DNA from: Micrococcus sp.
GTDB taxonomy: Bacteria > Actinomycetota > Actinomycetes > Actinomycetales > Micrococcaceae
Direction: 5' to 3'
Assembly: GCF_030523875.1 (NCBI RefSeq)
Contig: NZ_JAUNHR010000012.1
Coordinates: 1-41,075 of the forward strand
DNA length: 41,075 nucleotides
Shown here in pieces: positions 34,005 through 41,075 of this stretch; position 1 is the stretch's first letter; each line of letters opens with the position of its first letter. The position numbers were made by a program, and so were the translations under genes. Below the pieces are notes generated by a model, which was not told the DNA's origin, did no database searches, and was given only the letters and a program-made list of their open reading frames with translations.

Positions 34005-35837
34005 ATGGCCCACCTGCTCGGCGCCGAGAACATCGGCATCTCCTTCGGCACCCGCACCGTCCTGGAAGGGCTGTCCCTCGGCGTGGACGAGGGGGATCGG
34101 ATCGGCCTGGTGGGCCGGAACGGAGACGGCAAGTCCACCCTCATGCGCATCCTCGCCGGGCTGCAGGAGCCGGACACCGGCCGCGTCACCCGCCGCGGCG
34201 GCGTGCGGGTGGGCGTGCTGGACCAGCGGGACGTGCTGGACCCGGAGGACACCGTGCGCCGCGCCGTGGTGGGGGACGTGGACGACCACGTCTGGGCCTC
34301 GGACCCGAGGATCCGGGACGTGCTCGGCGGCCTGCTGTCCGGTATGGACCTCGAGCAGACCGTGGCCGGGCTCTCCGGCGGCCAGCGCCGCCGCGTGGCG
34401 CTGGCCCGTCTGCTGGCGGGGGACGACGACGTCCTGTTCCTCGACGAGCCCACCAACCACCTGGACGTGGAGGGCGTGTCGTGGCTGGCGCGCCACCTGC
34501 AGCAGCGCTGGCGCCCCACGGACGGCGGTCTCGTGGTGGTCACGCACGACCGCTGGTTCCTGGACGCGGTCTGCACCCGCACGTGGGAGGTGCACGACGC
34601 CACCGTGGACCCGTTCGACGGCGGCTATGCGGCCTGGGTCCTGGCCCGCGCCGAGCGGTCCCGGCAGGCGCAGGTCACCGAGCAGAAGCGCCAGCAGCTC
34701 ATGAAGAAGGAGCTGGCCTGGCTGCGCCGCGGCGCCCCCGCCCGCACCTCCAAGCCGAAGTTCCGCATCGAGGCCGCCAACGCGATCATCGCGGACGTCC
34801 CTGAGCCGCGGGACACCGTGTCCCTGGCCAAGACCGCCACGGCGCGACTGGGCAAGGACGTGATCGACCTGGAGGACGTGAGCCTCGCGCTGGGCGGCAC
34901 CACCATCCTCGACGACGTCACCCTGCGCCTGGCCCCCGGCGAGCGCCTGGGCGTGGTGGGCGTCAACGGCGCCGGGAAGTCCACGCTGCTGCGCCTGCTG
35001 GACGGGAGGCTGACCCCGGACTCCGGCCGCATGAAGCGCGGCAAGACGGTGGTCTCCGCCACCCTCACCCAGGACGTCAAGGAGCTCGACGACGTCGCGC
35101 ATCTCCGCGTGGCCGAGGTCATGGCCCGCGAGGGCTCCGCGTTCCAGGTGGGGGACAGGGAGATGTCCCCGGGCCAGCTCCTGGAGATGCTCGGCTTCGG
35201 CACCTCCCGGCAGTGGACCCAGGTGTCCGAGCTCTCCGGCGGCGAGCGCCGCCGCCTGCAGCTGTTGCGCCTGCTGGTGGGGGAGCCCAACGTCCTCATG
35301 CTGGACGAGCCCACCAACGACCTGGACACGGACACCCTCGCGGCCGTCGAGGACGTCCTGGACGGCTGGCCGGGCACGCTCGTCGTCGTCTCCCACGACC
35401 GCTACCTGCTCGAGCGCGTCACGGACCACCAGGTGGCCCTGCTGGGCGACGGCAAGGTCCGGGGCCTGCCCGGCGGCGTGGAGCAGTACCTCGAGCTGCG
35501 CGCCGCCATGGACGCCGATGCCGCCGGGGCCCCGCGGCCGACGCGCGGCCGCGGCGACGCCGAGGGCACCTGCCGCGGGATGGGCGATGGGGACGAGGAC
35601 GCCCCCGAGGTCTCCGAGGCGGAGCGCCGTCAGGCCCGCAAGGACATGGCGCGGCTGGAGCGGCAGATGGAGCGGCTGCGGGAGCGGCGCGGCGGCCTCG
35701 AGATCCGCATGGCCGAGCTGGGCCAGGCGCAGCGCTTCGACGAGCTGGGGAAGGCCCACGCAGAGCTCGCCGAGGTGGACGCCGAGTTGGAGGGCCTCGA
35801 GGAGGACTGGCTCGCCGCGGCCGAGATCGAGATGTGA
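34005..35837 (+). CDS. ABC-F family ATP-binding protein (Uup-like)
   Basis: 610 aa with two ABC domains and no membrane part. Domain 1: Walker A GRNGDGKST (Asp at the usually small residue), LSGGQ, Walker B VLFLDEPTNHLD. Interdomain linker with the KRQQLMKKELAWLRRGAPARTSK basic stretch. Domain 2: GVNGAGKST, LSGGE, VLMLDEPTNDLD. A C-terminal coiled coil rich in Arg/Glu (about 545-605) follows an acidic spacer, as in Uup, which acts on ribosomes or on DNA intermediates. Resistance-type ABC-F is less likely given the core context. ATG 34005 has GAAAGG upstream; it may be read from the ksgA-ispE transcript. Confidence 0.92.
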   Translation: MAHLLGAENIGISFGTRTVLEGLSLGVDEGDRIGLVGRNGDGKSTLMRILAGLQEPDTGRVTRRGGVRVGVLDQRDVLDPEDTVRRAVVGDVDDHVWASDPRIRDVLGGLLSGMDLEQTVAGLSGGQRRRVALARLLAGDDDVLFLDEPTNHLDVEGVSWLARHLQQRWRPTDGGLVVVTHDRWFLDAVCTRTWEVHDATVDPFDGGYAAWVLARAERSRQAQVTEQKRQQLMKKELAWLRRGAPARTSKPKFRIEAANAIIADVPEPRDTVSLAKTATARLGKDVIDLEDVSLALGGTTILDDVTLRLAPGERLGVVGVNGAGKSTLLRLLDGRLTPDSGRMKRGKTVVSATLTQDVKELDDVAHLRVAEVMAREGSAFQVGDREMSPGQLLEMLGFGTSRQWTQVSELSGGERRRLQLLRLLVGEPNVLMLDEPTNDLDTDTLAAVEDVLDGWPGTLVVVSHDRYLLERVTDHQVALLGDGKVRGLPGGVEQYLELRAAMDADAAGAPRPTRGRGDAEGTCRGMGDGDEDAPEVSEAERRQARKDMARLERQMERLRERRGGLEIRMAELGQAQRFDELGKAHAELAEVDAELEGLEEDWLAAAEIEM

Positions 35838-35871
35838 GGGGCGCGCATCCGGGCCCTCCCCACCCGAGGGA

Positions 35872-35921
35872 TAGAGTGATGTTCACGTAACGCGCCAGGC
35901 ACCCCGGCGCCGAGGGTGCCT
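35872..35921 (+). promoter_or_regulatory. Sugar transferase promoter and leader hairpin
   Basis: TAGAGT at 35872-35877 predicts a start near 35884. In the ~58-nt leader AGGCACCC (35897-35904) pairs with GGGTGCCT (35914-35921) around a 9-nt loop, ending 11 nt before the AAGGAGAGAG ribosome-binding site. Confidence 0.5.
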
Positions 35922-35941
35922 TCGGCCCTGCAAGGAGAGAG

Positions 35942-37432
35942 ATGACCCAGCACGCTGTCACGACCGCGCCCCGCCGGCGGGGATCCTCCGTGCGCGCCCG
36001 TGTCCTGGGTAAACAGTGGGAGCAGGGGCTGCCCCGGCTGGTGCTGCTGGTGGACGTGCTGGCCGTGTTGCTGGCCACGTTCCTCTCCGCCGAGCTGCGG
36101 TTCGGCGGGTTCGCCCTCGCGCAGATCCCCGGCCTCGAGTTCCTGGACTACGGCCTGCTCAGCCTGGTGCTCAGCGCGGCCTGGGTGGCCGCCCTCGGCG
36201 TGGACGGATCCCGGGACATCCGCATCCTCGGGGTGGGTGCGGAGGAGTACAAGCGCGTCCTGCGCGCCACGCTCCACCTGTTCGGCCTCGTGGCCATCTT
36301 CGCCTACGCGGCCACCTTCGAGGTGGCGCGGGGGTACGTCGGCCTGGCGCTTCCACTCGGCATCCTCCTGATCATGCTCGGCCGCTTCATGGTGCGCGGC
36401 TGGTTGGCCCGCCGCCGGCACCGCGGTGACTTCCGCCGCCGCCTGCTCCTGGTGGGCGGCCCCAAGGCGGTCCAGCACATCCACGGCGCCCTCGAGCCCG
36501 AGGCCGGCGCCGGGTACGCCCCCGTGGCCGCCGTGCTCCCCGGCTACCGGCCCCGGGAGGAGGAGTGGCTGCCCGTCCCCGTGAGCACGGACGTGGAGAC
36601 GGTCCAGGAGCTCATCGCCCACGTGGACCGGATGAACATCGAGGCCGTGGCCATCACATCCGGCCACCCGTTCGTCCCGGAGGAGGTCCGGCACCTCGGG
36701 TGGGACCTGCAGGAGCGCGGCGTCTCCCTGATCATGGCGCCGGCCCTCGTGGACGTGGCCGGCCCCCGTCTGCACACCCAGCCCCTCGCCGGCCTCCCCC
36801 TGCTGCACCTGTCCACGCCCCGGCTCTCCAGCTCCAAGGCGTCCCTCAAGCGGGCCTTCGACCTCGTCTCCGCCGGGATCGGGATCGTGCTGATCTCCCC
36901 GCTGCTGCTGGCCGTGGCGATCGCCGTCAAGACCACCAGCCCCGGTCCGGTGCTGTTCCGGCAGGAGCGCATCGGCCTGCACGGCGAGCCGTTCACCATG
37001 CTCAAGTTCCGCTCCATGGTGGTGGATGCGGAGGAGATCAAGGCGCAGCTCGTCTCCGACCGCGGCGAGGACGACATCCTGTTCAAGATGAAGGACGACC
37101 CCAGGGTGACGAGGGTCGGCTCGTTCATCCGCCGCACCAGCATCGACGAGCTGCCCCAGCTGGTGAACGTCCTGCGCGGGGACATGTCCTTGGTGGGTCC
37201 GCGTCCGCATCTGCCCCACGAGGTGGCCCAGTACGGCGAGTACGTGCACCGCCGGTTCCTCGTCCAGCCGGGCATCACCGGTCTGTGGCAGGTCTCCGGA
37301 CGCTCCGACCTCTCCTGGGAGGACGCGGTGCGCCTGGACCTGTACTACGTGGAGAACTGGTCCCTGCTGGGGGACCTCGTGATCCTGGGCCGCACCGTCA
37401 AGGCCGTGGCCGCCTCCGACGGCGCCTACTGA
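35942..37432 (+). CDS. Polyprenyl-phosphate sugar-1-phosphate transferase (WbaP/WcaJ type)
   Basis: 496 aa. The N-terminal part has about four transmembrane helices (residues ~30-150) and a Rossmann-like nucleotide-binding region (RRRLLLVGGPKAVQHI). One further hydrophobic segment begins the C-terminal catalytic domain (KRAFDLVSAGIGIVLISPLLLAVAI), followed by GPVLFRQERIG, FTMLKFRSM, RRTSIDELPQLVNVLRGDMSLVGPRP and QPGITGLWQVSGRSD. It starts a surface polysaccharide by loading sugar-1-phosphate onto undecaprenyl phosphate. The sugar is unknown; no other polysaccharide gene adjoins it. Shine-Dalgarno AAGGAGAGAG directly before ATG. Confidence 0.93.
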   Translation: MTQHAVTTAPRRRGSSVRARVLGKQWEQGLPRLVLLVDVLAVLLATFLSAELRFGGFALAQIPGLEFLDYGLLSLVLSAAWVAALGVDGSRDIRILGVGAEEYKRVLRATLHLFGLVAIFAYAATFEVARGYVGLALPLGILLIMLGRFMVRGWLARRRHRGDFRRRLLLVGGPKAVQHIHGALEPEAGAGYAPVAAVLPGYRPREEEWLPVPVSTDVETVQELIAHVDRMNIEAVAITSGHPFVPEEVRHLGWDLQERGVSLIMAPALVDVAGPRLHTQPLAGLPLLHLSTPRLSSSKASLKRAFDLVSAGIGIVLISPLLLAVAIAVKTTSPGPVLFRQERIGLHGEPFTMLKFRSMVVDAEEIKAQLVSDRGEDDILFKMKDDPRVTRVGSFIRRTSIDELPQLVNVLRGDMSLVGPRPHLPHEVAQYGEYVHRRFLVQPGITGLWQVSGRSDLSWEDAVRLDLYYVENWSLLGDLVILGRTVKAVAASDGAY

Positions 37433-37464
37433 TCCGCCCCGCAGGAGGCCTGCGCGGCGCGTGA

Positions 37465-37470
37465 GAGAAT
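37465..37470 (+). promoter_or_regulatory. Probable -10 box of tRNA-Gln / glmU
   Basis: GAGAAT predicts a start near 37477. CGTCGT (37475-37480) could pair with ACGACG (37508-37513), placing a hairpin directly against the tRNA 5' end. Confidence 0.35.
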
Positions 37471-37514
37471 GCAGCGTCGTCGCGGCGGGCCCCGCCCAGG
37501 GGACCTCACGACGC

Positions 37515-37586
37515 TCCGCCCTGGTGTAATGGCAGCACGCCGGCCTTTGGAGCCGTGCAGTCTAGGTTCGAGTCCTAGGGGCGGAA
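37515..37586 (+). tRNA. tRNA-Gln (anticodon TTG)
   Basis: Acceptor TCCGCCC (37515-37521) pairs with GGGCGGA (37579-37585); T arm CTAGG-TTCGAGT-CCTAG is perfect; the anticodon loop CTTTGGA places TTG at 37547-37549, reading CAA/CAG. Discriminator A at 37586; CCA is not encoded. A tRNA-Gln directly before glmU is also known in mycobacteria. It lies 35 bp before the glmU ATG, so the two could share a transcript. Confidence 0.95.
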
Positions 37587-37620
37587 CGCCCCGCTTCCCC
37601 ACCGGCAGGAGACCCTCCCC

Positions 37621-39147
37621 ATGACCGAGTCCACCCCCCGTCCGTCCGCCGTGATCGTGCTGGCAGCGGGCCAGGGCACGCGCATGAAGTCCGCGACGCC
37701 GAAGATCATGCACGCGATCGGTGGCCGCTCCCTGGTGGGCCACGCGCTGGCCGCGGCGCAGTCCCTGGCGCCGGAGCACCTCGTGGCCGTGGTCCGGCAT
37801 GAGCGGGACCGTGTGGCGGAGCACATCGAGTCCGTGGCGCAGGGCCTGGGCATCACCGGCCTGGCCATCGCGGATCAGGACGAGGTGCCCGGCACGGGCC
37901 GCGCCGTGGAGCTCGGCCTCGCCGCGCTCCCGGAGGATCTCGAGGGCACCGTGGTGGTGACCTACGGCGACGTGCCACTGCTCACCCCGCAGACCCTCGC
38001 GGATCTGGTGGCCGCGCACGAGGCGGACGGCAACGCCGTCACCGTGCTCACTGCCACGCTGGAGGACGCCACGGGCTACGGGCGGATCGTCCGCGACGCC
38101 GAGGGCCTCGTGGAGCGCATCATGGAACACAAGGACGCCGTGGCCCACGCCGAGTCCACGGGCGACTCCTCCTTCGTGGAGATCGCGGAGGTCAACTCGG
38201 GCATCTACGCCTTCGACGCCGCCCTGCTGCGCCGCACCCTGCCGCAGCTGTCCACGGACAACGTGCAGGGGGAGAAGTACCTCACCGACGTGCTGGGCAT
38301 GGCGCGCGCGGAGGGCGGCCGCGTGGCCTCCGTGGGCACCGCGGACGTGTGGGAGGTCGAGGGCGCCAACGACCGCCGGCAGCTCTCCGATCTGGGCCGC
38401 CAGCTCAACGACCGCGTCCTGCGCGGCTGGATGAAGGAGGGCGTGACCGTCGTCGACCCCGCCTCCACGTGGGTGGACGTCACCGTCACCCTGGCCTCGG
38501 ACGTCACCCTCAAGCCCGGCACCCAGCTGCACGGGACCACCGAGGTGGCCACGGGCGCCGTCGTGGGCCCGGACTCCACGCTGACGGACACCCGCGTGGG
38601 CGAGGGCGCCGTGGTCAAGCGCACGGACGCCACGGAGGCCGTGATCGGTGACGGCGCCACCGTGGGCCCCTTCACCTACCTGCGCCCGGGCACCGTGCTC
38701 GGCGAGGAGGGCAAGATCGGCGCGTTCTACGAGACCAAGAAGGTCACGATCGGCCGCGGTGCGAAGCTCTCCCACCTGGGCTACGCCGGGGACGCCGAGA
38801 TCGGCGAGTACGCCAACATCGGCTGCGGCAACATCACCGCCAACTACGACGGCGTGGACAAGCACCGCACCGTGATCGGCTCCCACGTGCGCACCGGCTC
38901 GAACACCGTGTTCATCGCACCGGTGACCGTGGGCGACGGCGCGTACACCGGGGCCGGCGCCACCGTGCGCGAGGACGTGCCGGCCGGCGCGCTCGCCCTG
39001 AACGCCGTGGACCAGCGGAATGTGGACGGCTGGGTGGTCTCCCGCCGGGCGGGCACCGCCTCCGCGGACGCCGCCCGCGCGGCCGGCGCCGTGGGCCGCG
39101 ACGCCGACGCAACGCCTGACCAGGCCGAGGGCGACGAGCGGGCCTGA
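37621..39147 (+). CDS. glmU: Bifunctional GlmU (GlcN-1-P acetyltransferase / UDP-GlcNAc pyrophosphorylase)
   Basis: 508 aa. The N-terminal uridyltransferase domain has VLAAGQGTRMKSATPK and TYGDVPLLT; the C-terminal left-handed beta-helix acetyltransferase has GPFTYLRPGTVLGEEGKIGAFYETKK, NIGCGNITANYDGVDKHRT and GAGATVREDVPAG. It makes UDP-GlcNAc for peptidoglycan and wall polymers. The last ~45 residues are an Ala/Asp-rich tail. ATG 37621 has AGGAG about 11 nt upstream. Confidence 0.96.
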   Translation: MTESTPRPSAVIVLAAGQGTRMKSATPKIMHAIGGRSLVGHALAAAQSLAPEHLVAVVRHERDRVAEHIESVAQGLGITGLAIADQDEVPGTGRAVELGLAALPEDLEGTVVVTYGDVPLLTPQTLADLVAAHEADGNAVTVLTATLEDATGYGRIVRDAEGLVERIMEHKDAVAHAESTGDSSFVEIAEVNSGIYAFDAALLRRTLPQLSTDNVQGEKYLTDVLGMARAEGGRVASVGTADVWEVEGANDRRQLSDLGRQLNDRVLRGWMKEGVTVVDPASTWVDVTVTLASDVTLKPGTQLHGTTEVATGAVVGPDSTLTDTRVGEGAVVKRTDATEAVIGDGATVGPFTYLRPGTVLGEEGKIGAFYETKKVTIGRGAKLSHLGYAGDAEIGEYANIGCGNITANYDGVDKHRTVIGSHVRTGSNTVFIAPVTVGDGAYTGAGATVREDVPAGALALNAVDQRNVDGWVVSRRAGTASADAARAAGAVGRDADATPDQAEGDERA

Positions 39148-39156
39148 GTCCACGCC

Positions 39157-39162
39157 TAGGAT
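39157..39162 (+). promoter_or_regulatory. -10 box of prs
   Basis: TAGGAT predicts a start near 39170 and a leader of about 52 nt. Confidence 0.45.
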
Positions 39163-39220
39163 GGACTGCGGCGCCGGACGGCGCCGTGCAGAACTGCAGC
39201 GAACGAGGACAGGGGACGTC

Positions 39221-40201
39221 ATGACGGAACTGAGCCGGAGCGAGGACAAGCGACTGGTGCTGGCGGCCGGGCGGGCCCACCCGGAGCTCGCGCAGGAGAT
39301 CGCGGAGTGCCTCGGCACCGAGCTGCTGCCCATGAGCGCGTACGACTTCGCCAACGGGGAGATCTACGTGCGCTCGGGGGAGTCGGTGCGCGGCAAGGAC
39401 GTGTTCGTCATCCAGTCCCACCCGGCGCCGCTGAACAACCACCTCATGGAGCAGCTGATCATGGTGGACTCCATGAAGCGTGCCTCCGCGCGCCGGATCA
39501 CCGTGGTGTCCCCGTTCTACCCGTACGCGCGCCAGGACAAGAAGGGCCGCGGGCGCGAGCCCATCTCCGCCCGTCTGGTGGCGGACCTGTACCACACCGC
39601 CGGTGCGTCCCGCATCATGTCCGTGGACCTGCACACCGCGCAGATCCAGGGCTTCTTCGACGGCCCGGTGGACCACCTCTTCGCCATCCCGCTGCTCGCC
39701 GACTACATCCGGGGCCGCGTGGAGGGGGAGAAGGTCACCGTGGTCTCCCCGGACACCGGCCGCGTCCGCGTGGCGGAGCAGTGGGCGGACCGCCTGGGCG
39801 GCGTGCCGCTGGCGTTCGTGCACAAGTCCCGTGACCTCACCACGCCCAACAAGGCCGAGTCCAAGACCGTGGTGGGCGACATCGAGGGCCGCGTGTGCGT
39901 GCTGATCGACGACATGATCGACACCGGCGGCACCATCTCGGGCGCCGTGCGCATCCTCAAGGAGGCCGGCGCCAAGGACGTCATCATCGCCGCCACCCAC
40001 GCCGTGTTCTCGGACCCGGCCGCGCAGCGCCTCGGCGACTCGGGCGCCCGCGAGGTGGTGGTGACCAACACCCTGCCCATCCCGGAGGAGAAGCGCTTCG
40101 ACAACCTCACGGTCCTCTCCATCGCGCCGCTGATCGCCCGCGCCATCCGTGAGGTGTTCGAGGACGGCTCGGTGACCAGCCTCTTCGACGGGGACGCCTG
40201 A
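39221..40201 (+). CDS. prs: Ribose-phosphate pyrophosphokinase (PRPP synthetase)
   Basis: 326 aa. It makes PRPP from ribose-5-P and ATP for nucleotides, His, Trp and arabinan precursors. Motifs: YDFANGEIYVRSGESVRGKDVFVIQS, PFYPYARQDKK, VDLHTAQIQGFF and the PRPP loop VLIDDMIDTGGTI. ATG 39221 has GAGGACAGGGG upstream. Three bases separate its stop from lepB, so the two are an operon. glmU-prs adjacency is widespread in Gram-positive bacteria. Confidence 0.95.
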   Translation: MTELSRSEDKRLVLAAGRAHPELAQEIAECLGTELLPMSAYDFANGEIYVRSGESVRGKDVFVIQSHPAPLNNHLMEQLIMVDSMKRASARRITVVSPFYPYARQDKKGRGREPISARLVADLYHTAGASRIMSVDLHTAQIQGFFDGPVDHLFAIPLLADYIRGRVEGEKVTVVSPDTGRVRVAEQWADRLGGVPLAFVHKSRDLTTPNKAESKTVVGDIEGRVCVLIDDMIDTGGTISGAVRILKEAGAKDVIIAATHAVFSDPAAQRLGDSGAREVVVTNTLPIPEEKRFDNLTVLSIAPLIARAIREVFEDGSVTSLFDGDA

Positions 40202-40204
40202 GCC

Positions 40205-40966
40205 ATGGCGCACACCCCGGCCGTGCGCGGCTCGGACGGCGCCCCGGCGGCGTCGTCGGCCACCGCCGCCCCCGAGGTCCGCGGGCCGCGTCTGCCGTTC
40301 TGGGCCTCGGTGCTGCTCAACGTGGTGATCGCCCTGACTGTGGTGGCCGTGGTCCAGGCGTTCTGGGTCAAGGTCTACTCCGTGCCCTCGGGCTCCATGG
40401 AGGAGACCCTCCAGGTGGGGGACCGCATCCTGGTGAACCGCACCGCGTACCCGGACGGCATGGCCGAGTCCCAGGACGTGGTGGTCTTCGCCGCCAATGA
40501 GGACTGGGCCATGGACATGGGCCCGGAGGGGCCGGTGGAGAACGCGGTGCGCACCTTCGGCGATCTCACGGGGATCGGCCGCTCGCATGAGCAGGCGCTG
40601 GTCAAGCGCGTGATCGGGACCGAGGGGCAGACCGTGGAGTGCTGCTCGGCCGAGGGTGCCGTGCTCGTGGACGGGCAGCCGCTGGACGAGCCCTACATCC
40701 ACCGGGACCTGCCGTTCGTGCCGGGTCAGCTGGACTGCGAGTCCGGGGACGTCCGCTCCCCGCGGTGCTTCGGCCCCGTCGCGGTGCCGGAGCGCTCCCT
40801 GCTGGTGCTGGGGGACCACCGCTCCAATTCGGCGGACTCCGTGATCCAGTGCCGGGGCGTGCCCGCCGAGGACGCGGGCGACTGCGCCCGGTTCGTCCGG
40901 GACGAGGACGTGGTGGGCCGGGTGTTCTTCACCCTCTGGCCGCCGAGCAACTGGGGCTCGCCATGA
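40205..40966 (+). CDS. lepB: Signal peptidase I
   Basis: 253 aa. It removes signal peptides of exported proteins outside the membrane. A 30-residue head and one transmembrane helix (about 32-54) are followed by the catalytic serine S64 in PSGSMEETLQVGDRILVNR, the lysine K134 in LVKRVIG, and GDHRSNSADS. An insertion with Cys residues (CCSAEG, LDCESGDVRSPRCF, QCRG, DCARF) may form disulfides, as in other actinobacterial forms. ATG 40205 lies 3 nt after the prs stop. Confidence 0.94.
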   Translation: MAHTPAVRGSDGAPAASSATAAPEVRGPRLPFWASVLLNVVIALTVVAVVQAFWVKVYSVPSGSMEETLQVGDRILVNRTAYPDGMAESQDVVVFAANEDWAMDMGPEGPVENAVRTFGDLTGIGRSHEQALVKRVIGTEGQTVECCSAEGAVLVDGQPLDEPYIHRDLPFVPGQLDCESGDVRSPRCFGPVAVPERSLLVLGDHRSNSADSVIQCRGVPAEDAGDCARFVRDEDVVGRVFFTLWPPSNWGSP

Positions 40967-40972
40967 GCAGGC

Positions 40973-40986
40973 CCCCGCGCGGGGGT
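40973..40986. terminator. Short GC hairpin between convergent genes
   Basis: CCCCCGCGCGGGGG is self-complementary and lies between the lepB stop and the stop of the minus-strand gene. Confidence 0.45.
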
Positions 40987-41075
40987 CACGGCGAGGCGAG
41001 CACACCCGCCGCGCGCATGGAGCGCACGGACTCCTCCAGGATGGCCGAGGCATCGGCCCGGACGTCGCCCTCTGC
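40986..41075 (-). CDS. 3' end of an unknown gene (runs off right edge)
   Basis: The minus strand reads 29 residues, AEGDVRADASAILEESVRSM and nine more ending GVLASP, before a TGA at 40988-40986. The composition is protein-like and the stop is set against a terminator shared with lepB. Too short for a family call. Confidence 0.5.
   Translation of the reverse strand, partial: AEGDVRADASAILEESVRSMRAAGVLASP

Noticed and set aside
33300-35759. 819-codon minus-strand frame opposite ispE and the ABC-F gene
   Set aside because: Shadow of strongly conserved sense genes; no start signal and no protein-like composition.
38912-41053. Very long minus-strand open frame (713 codons) opposite glmU, prs and lepB
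   Set aside because: At this GC the antisense frame of real genes is almost free of stops; the translation is His/Gly/Ala/Arg-rich with no motif, and the sense genes are unambiguous.

Overview
The window is very GC-rich (my estimate is just above 70%) and reads as core chromosome of an actinobacterium, most probably Micrococcaceae (Micrococcus/Kocuria-like). Support comes from mycothiol S-conjugate amidase, a WhiB regulator, DUF4307/DUF4245/DUF3499 proteins, a PIN-PhoH protein, GTG starts, C/G third positions, and many genes whose start codon lies 6-8 nt after a TAnnnT box (leaderless mRNAs). Species is inference. I see no transposase, integrase, phage gene, CRISPR array or toxin-antitoxin pair.

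Layout. 1-12.7 kb: partial gene(-), greA(-), DUF4307(-), mca(+), small membrane protein(+), hemolysin III/TrhA(-), Z-prenyl diphosphate synthase(+), rhomboid protease(-), PIN-PhoH(+), a lower-GC non-coding stretch, A24 prepilin peptidase(+), a frameshifted Tat-exported Cys-rich protein(-), fumC(-), beta-carbonic anhydrase(-), DUF4245(-), glpX(+). 12.7-23.4 kb: manA(-), an LCP protein with a multi-TM head(-), purE(-), purK(-), GtrA(+), TIGR03089(-), WhiB(+), a zincin-like protein without HExxH(-), DUF3499(+), ahcY(+), DUF1461/Lit-like membrane protein(+). 23.4-31 kb: OYE-type ene-reductase(-), FadD-type acyl-CoA ligase(-), protein O-mannosyltransferase(-), rsmI(+), succinate-semialdehyde dehydrogenase(+). 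31-41 kb: tatD(+), ksgA-ispE(+), ABC-F ATPase(+), polyprenyl-phosphate sugar transferase(+), tRNA-Gln(TTG), glmU(+), prs-lepB(+), and the 3' end of an unknown gene(-).

From memory, the gene order matches three blocks of the Mycobacterium tuberculosis chromosome (about Rv1080c-Rv1100, Rv3248c-Rv3277 and Rv1002c-Rv1018c) brought together, with rpfB missing between tatD and ksgA. Many genes serve the cell envelope: prenyl diphosphate synthesis, ManA and Pmt for mannosylation, GlmU for UDP-GlcNAc, WbaP-like transferase, GtrA, LCP glycopolymer ligase, Lit-like protein, LepB. Others serve housekeeping: central carbon metabolism (fumC, glpX), purine/PRPP supply (purEK, prs), methyl cycle (ahcY), translation and rRNA maintenance (ksgA, rsmI, ABC-F), and thiol detoxification (mca).

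The least explained parts are the 6.83-8.84 kb stretch (lower GC, candidate RNA structure, orphan prepilin peptidase, frameshifted exported protein), the G18 tract plus TTACAC/GTGTAA palindrome before whiB, and a perfect 15-bp inverted repeat before tatD. I did not find a convincing new multi-gene system.
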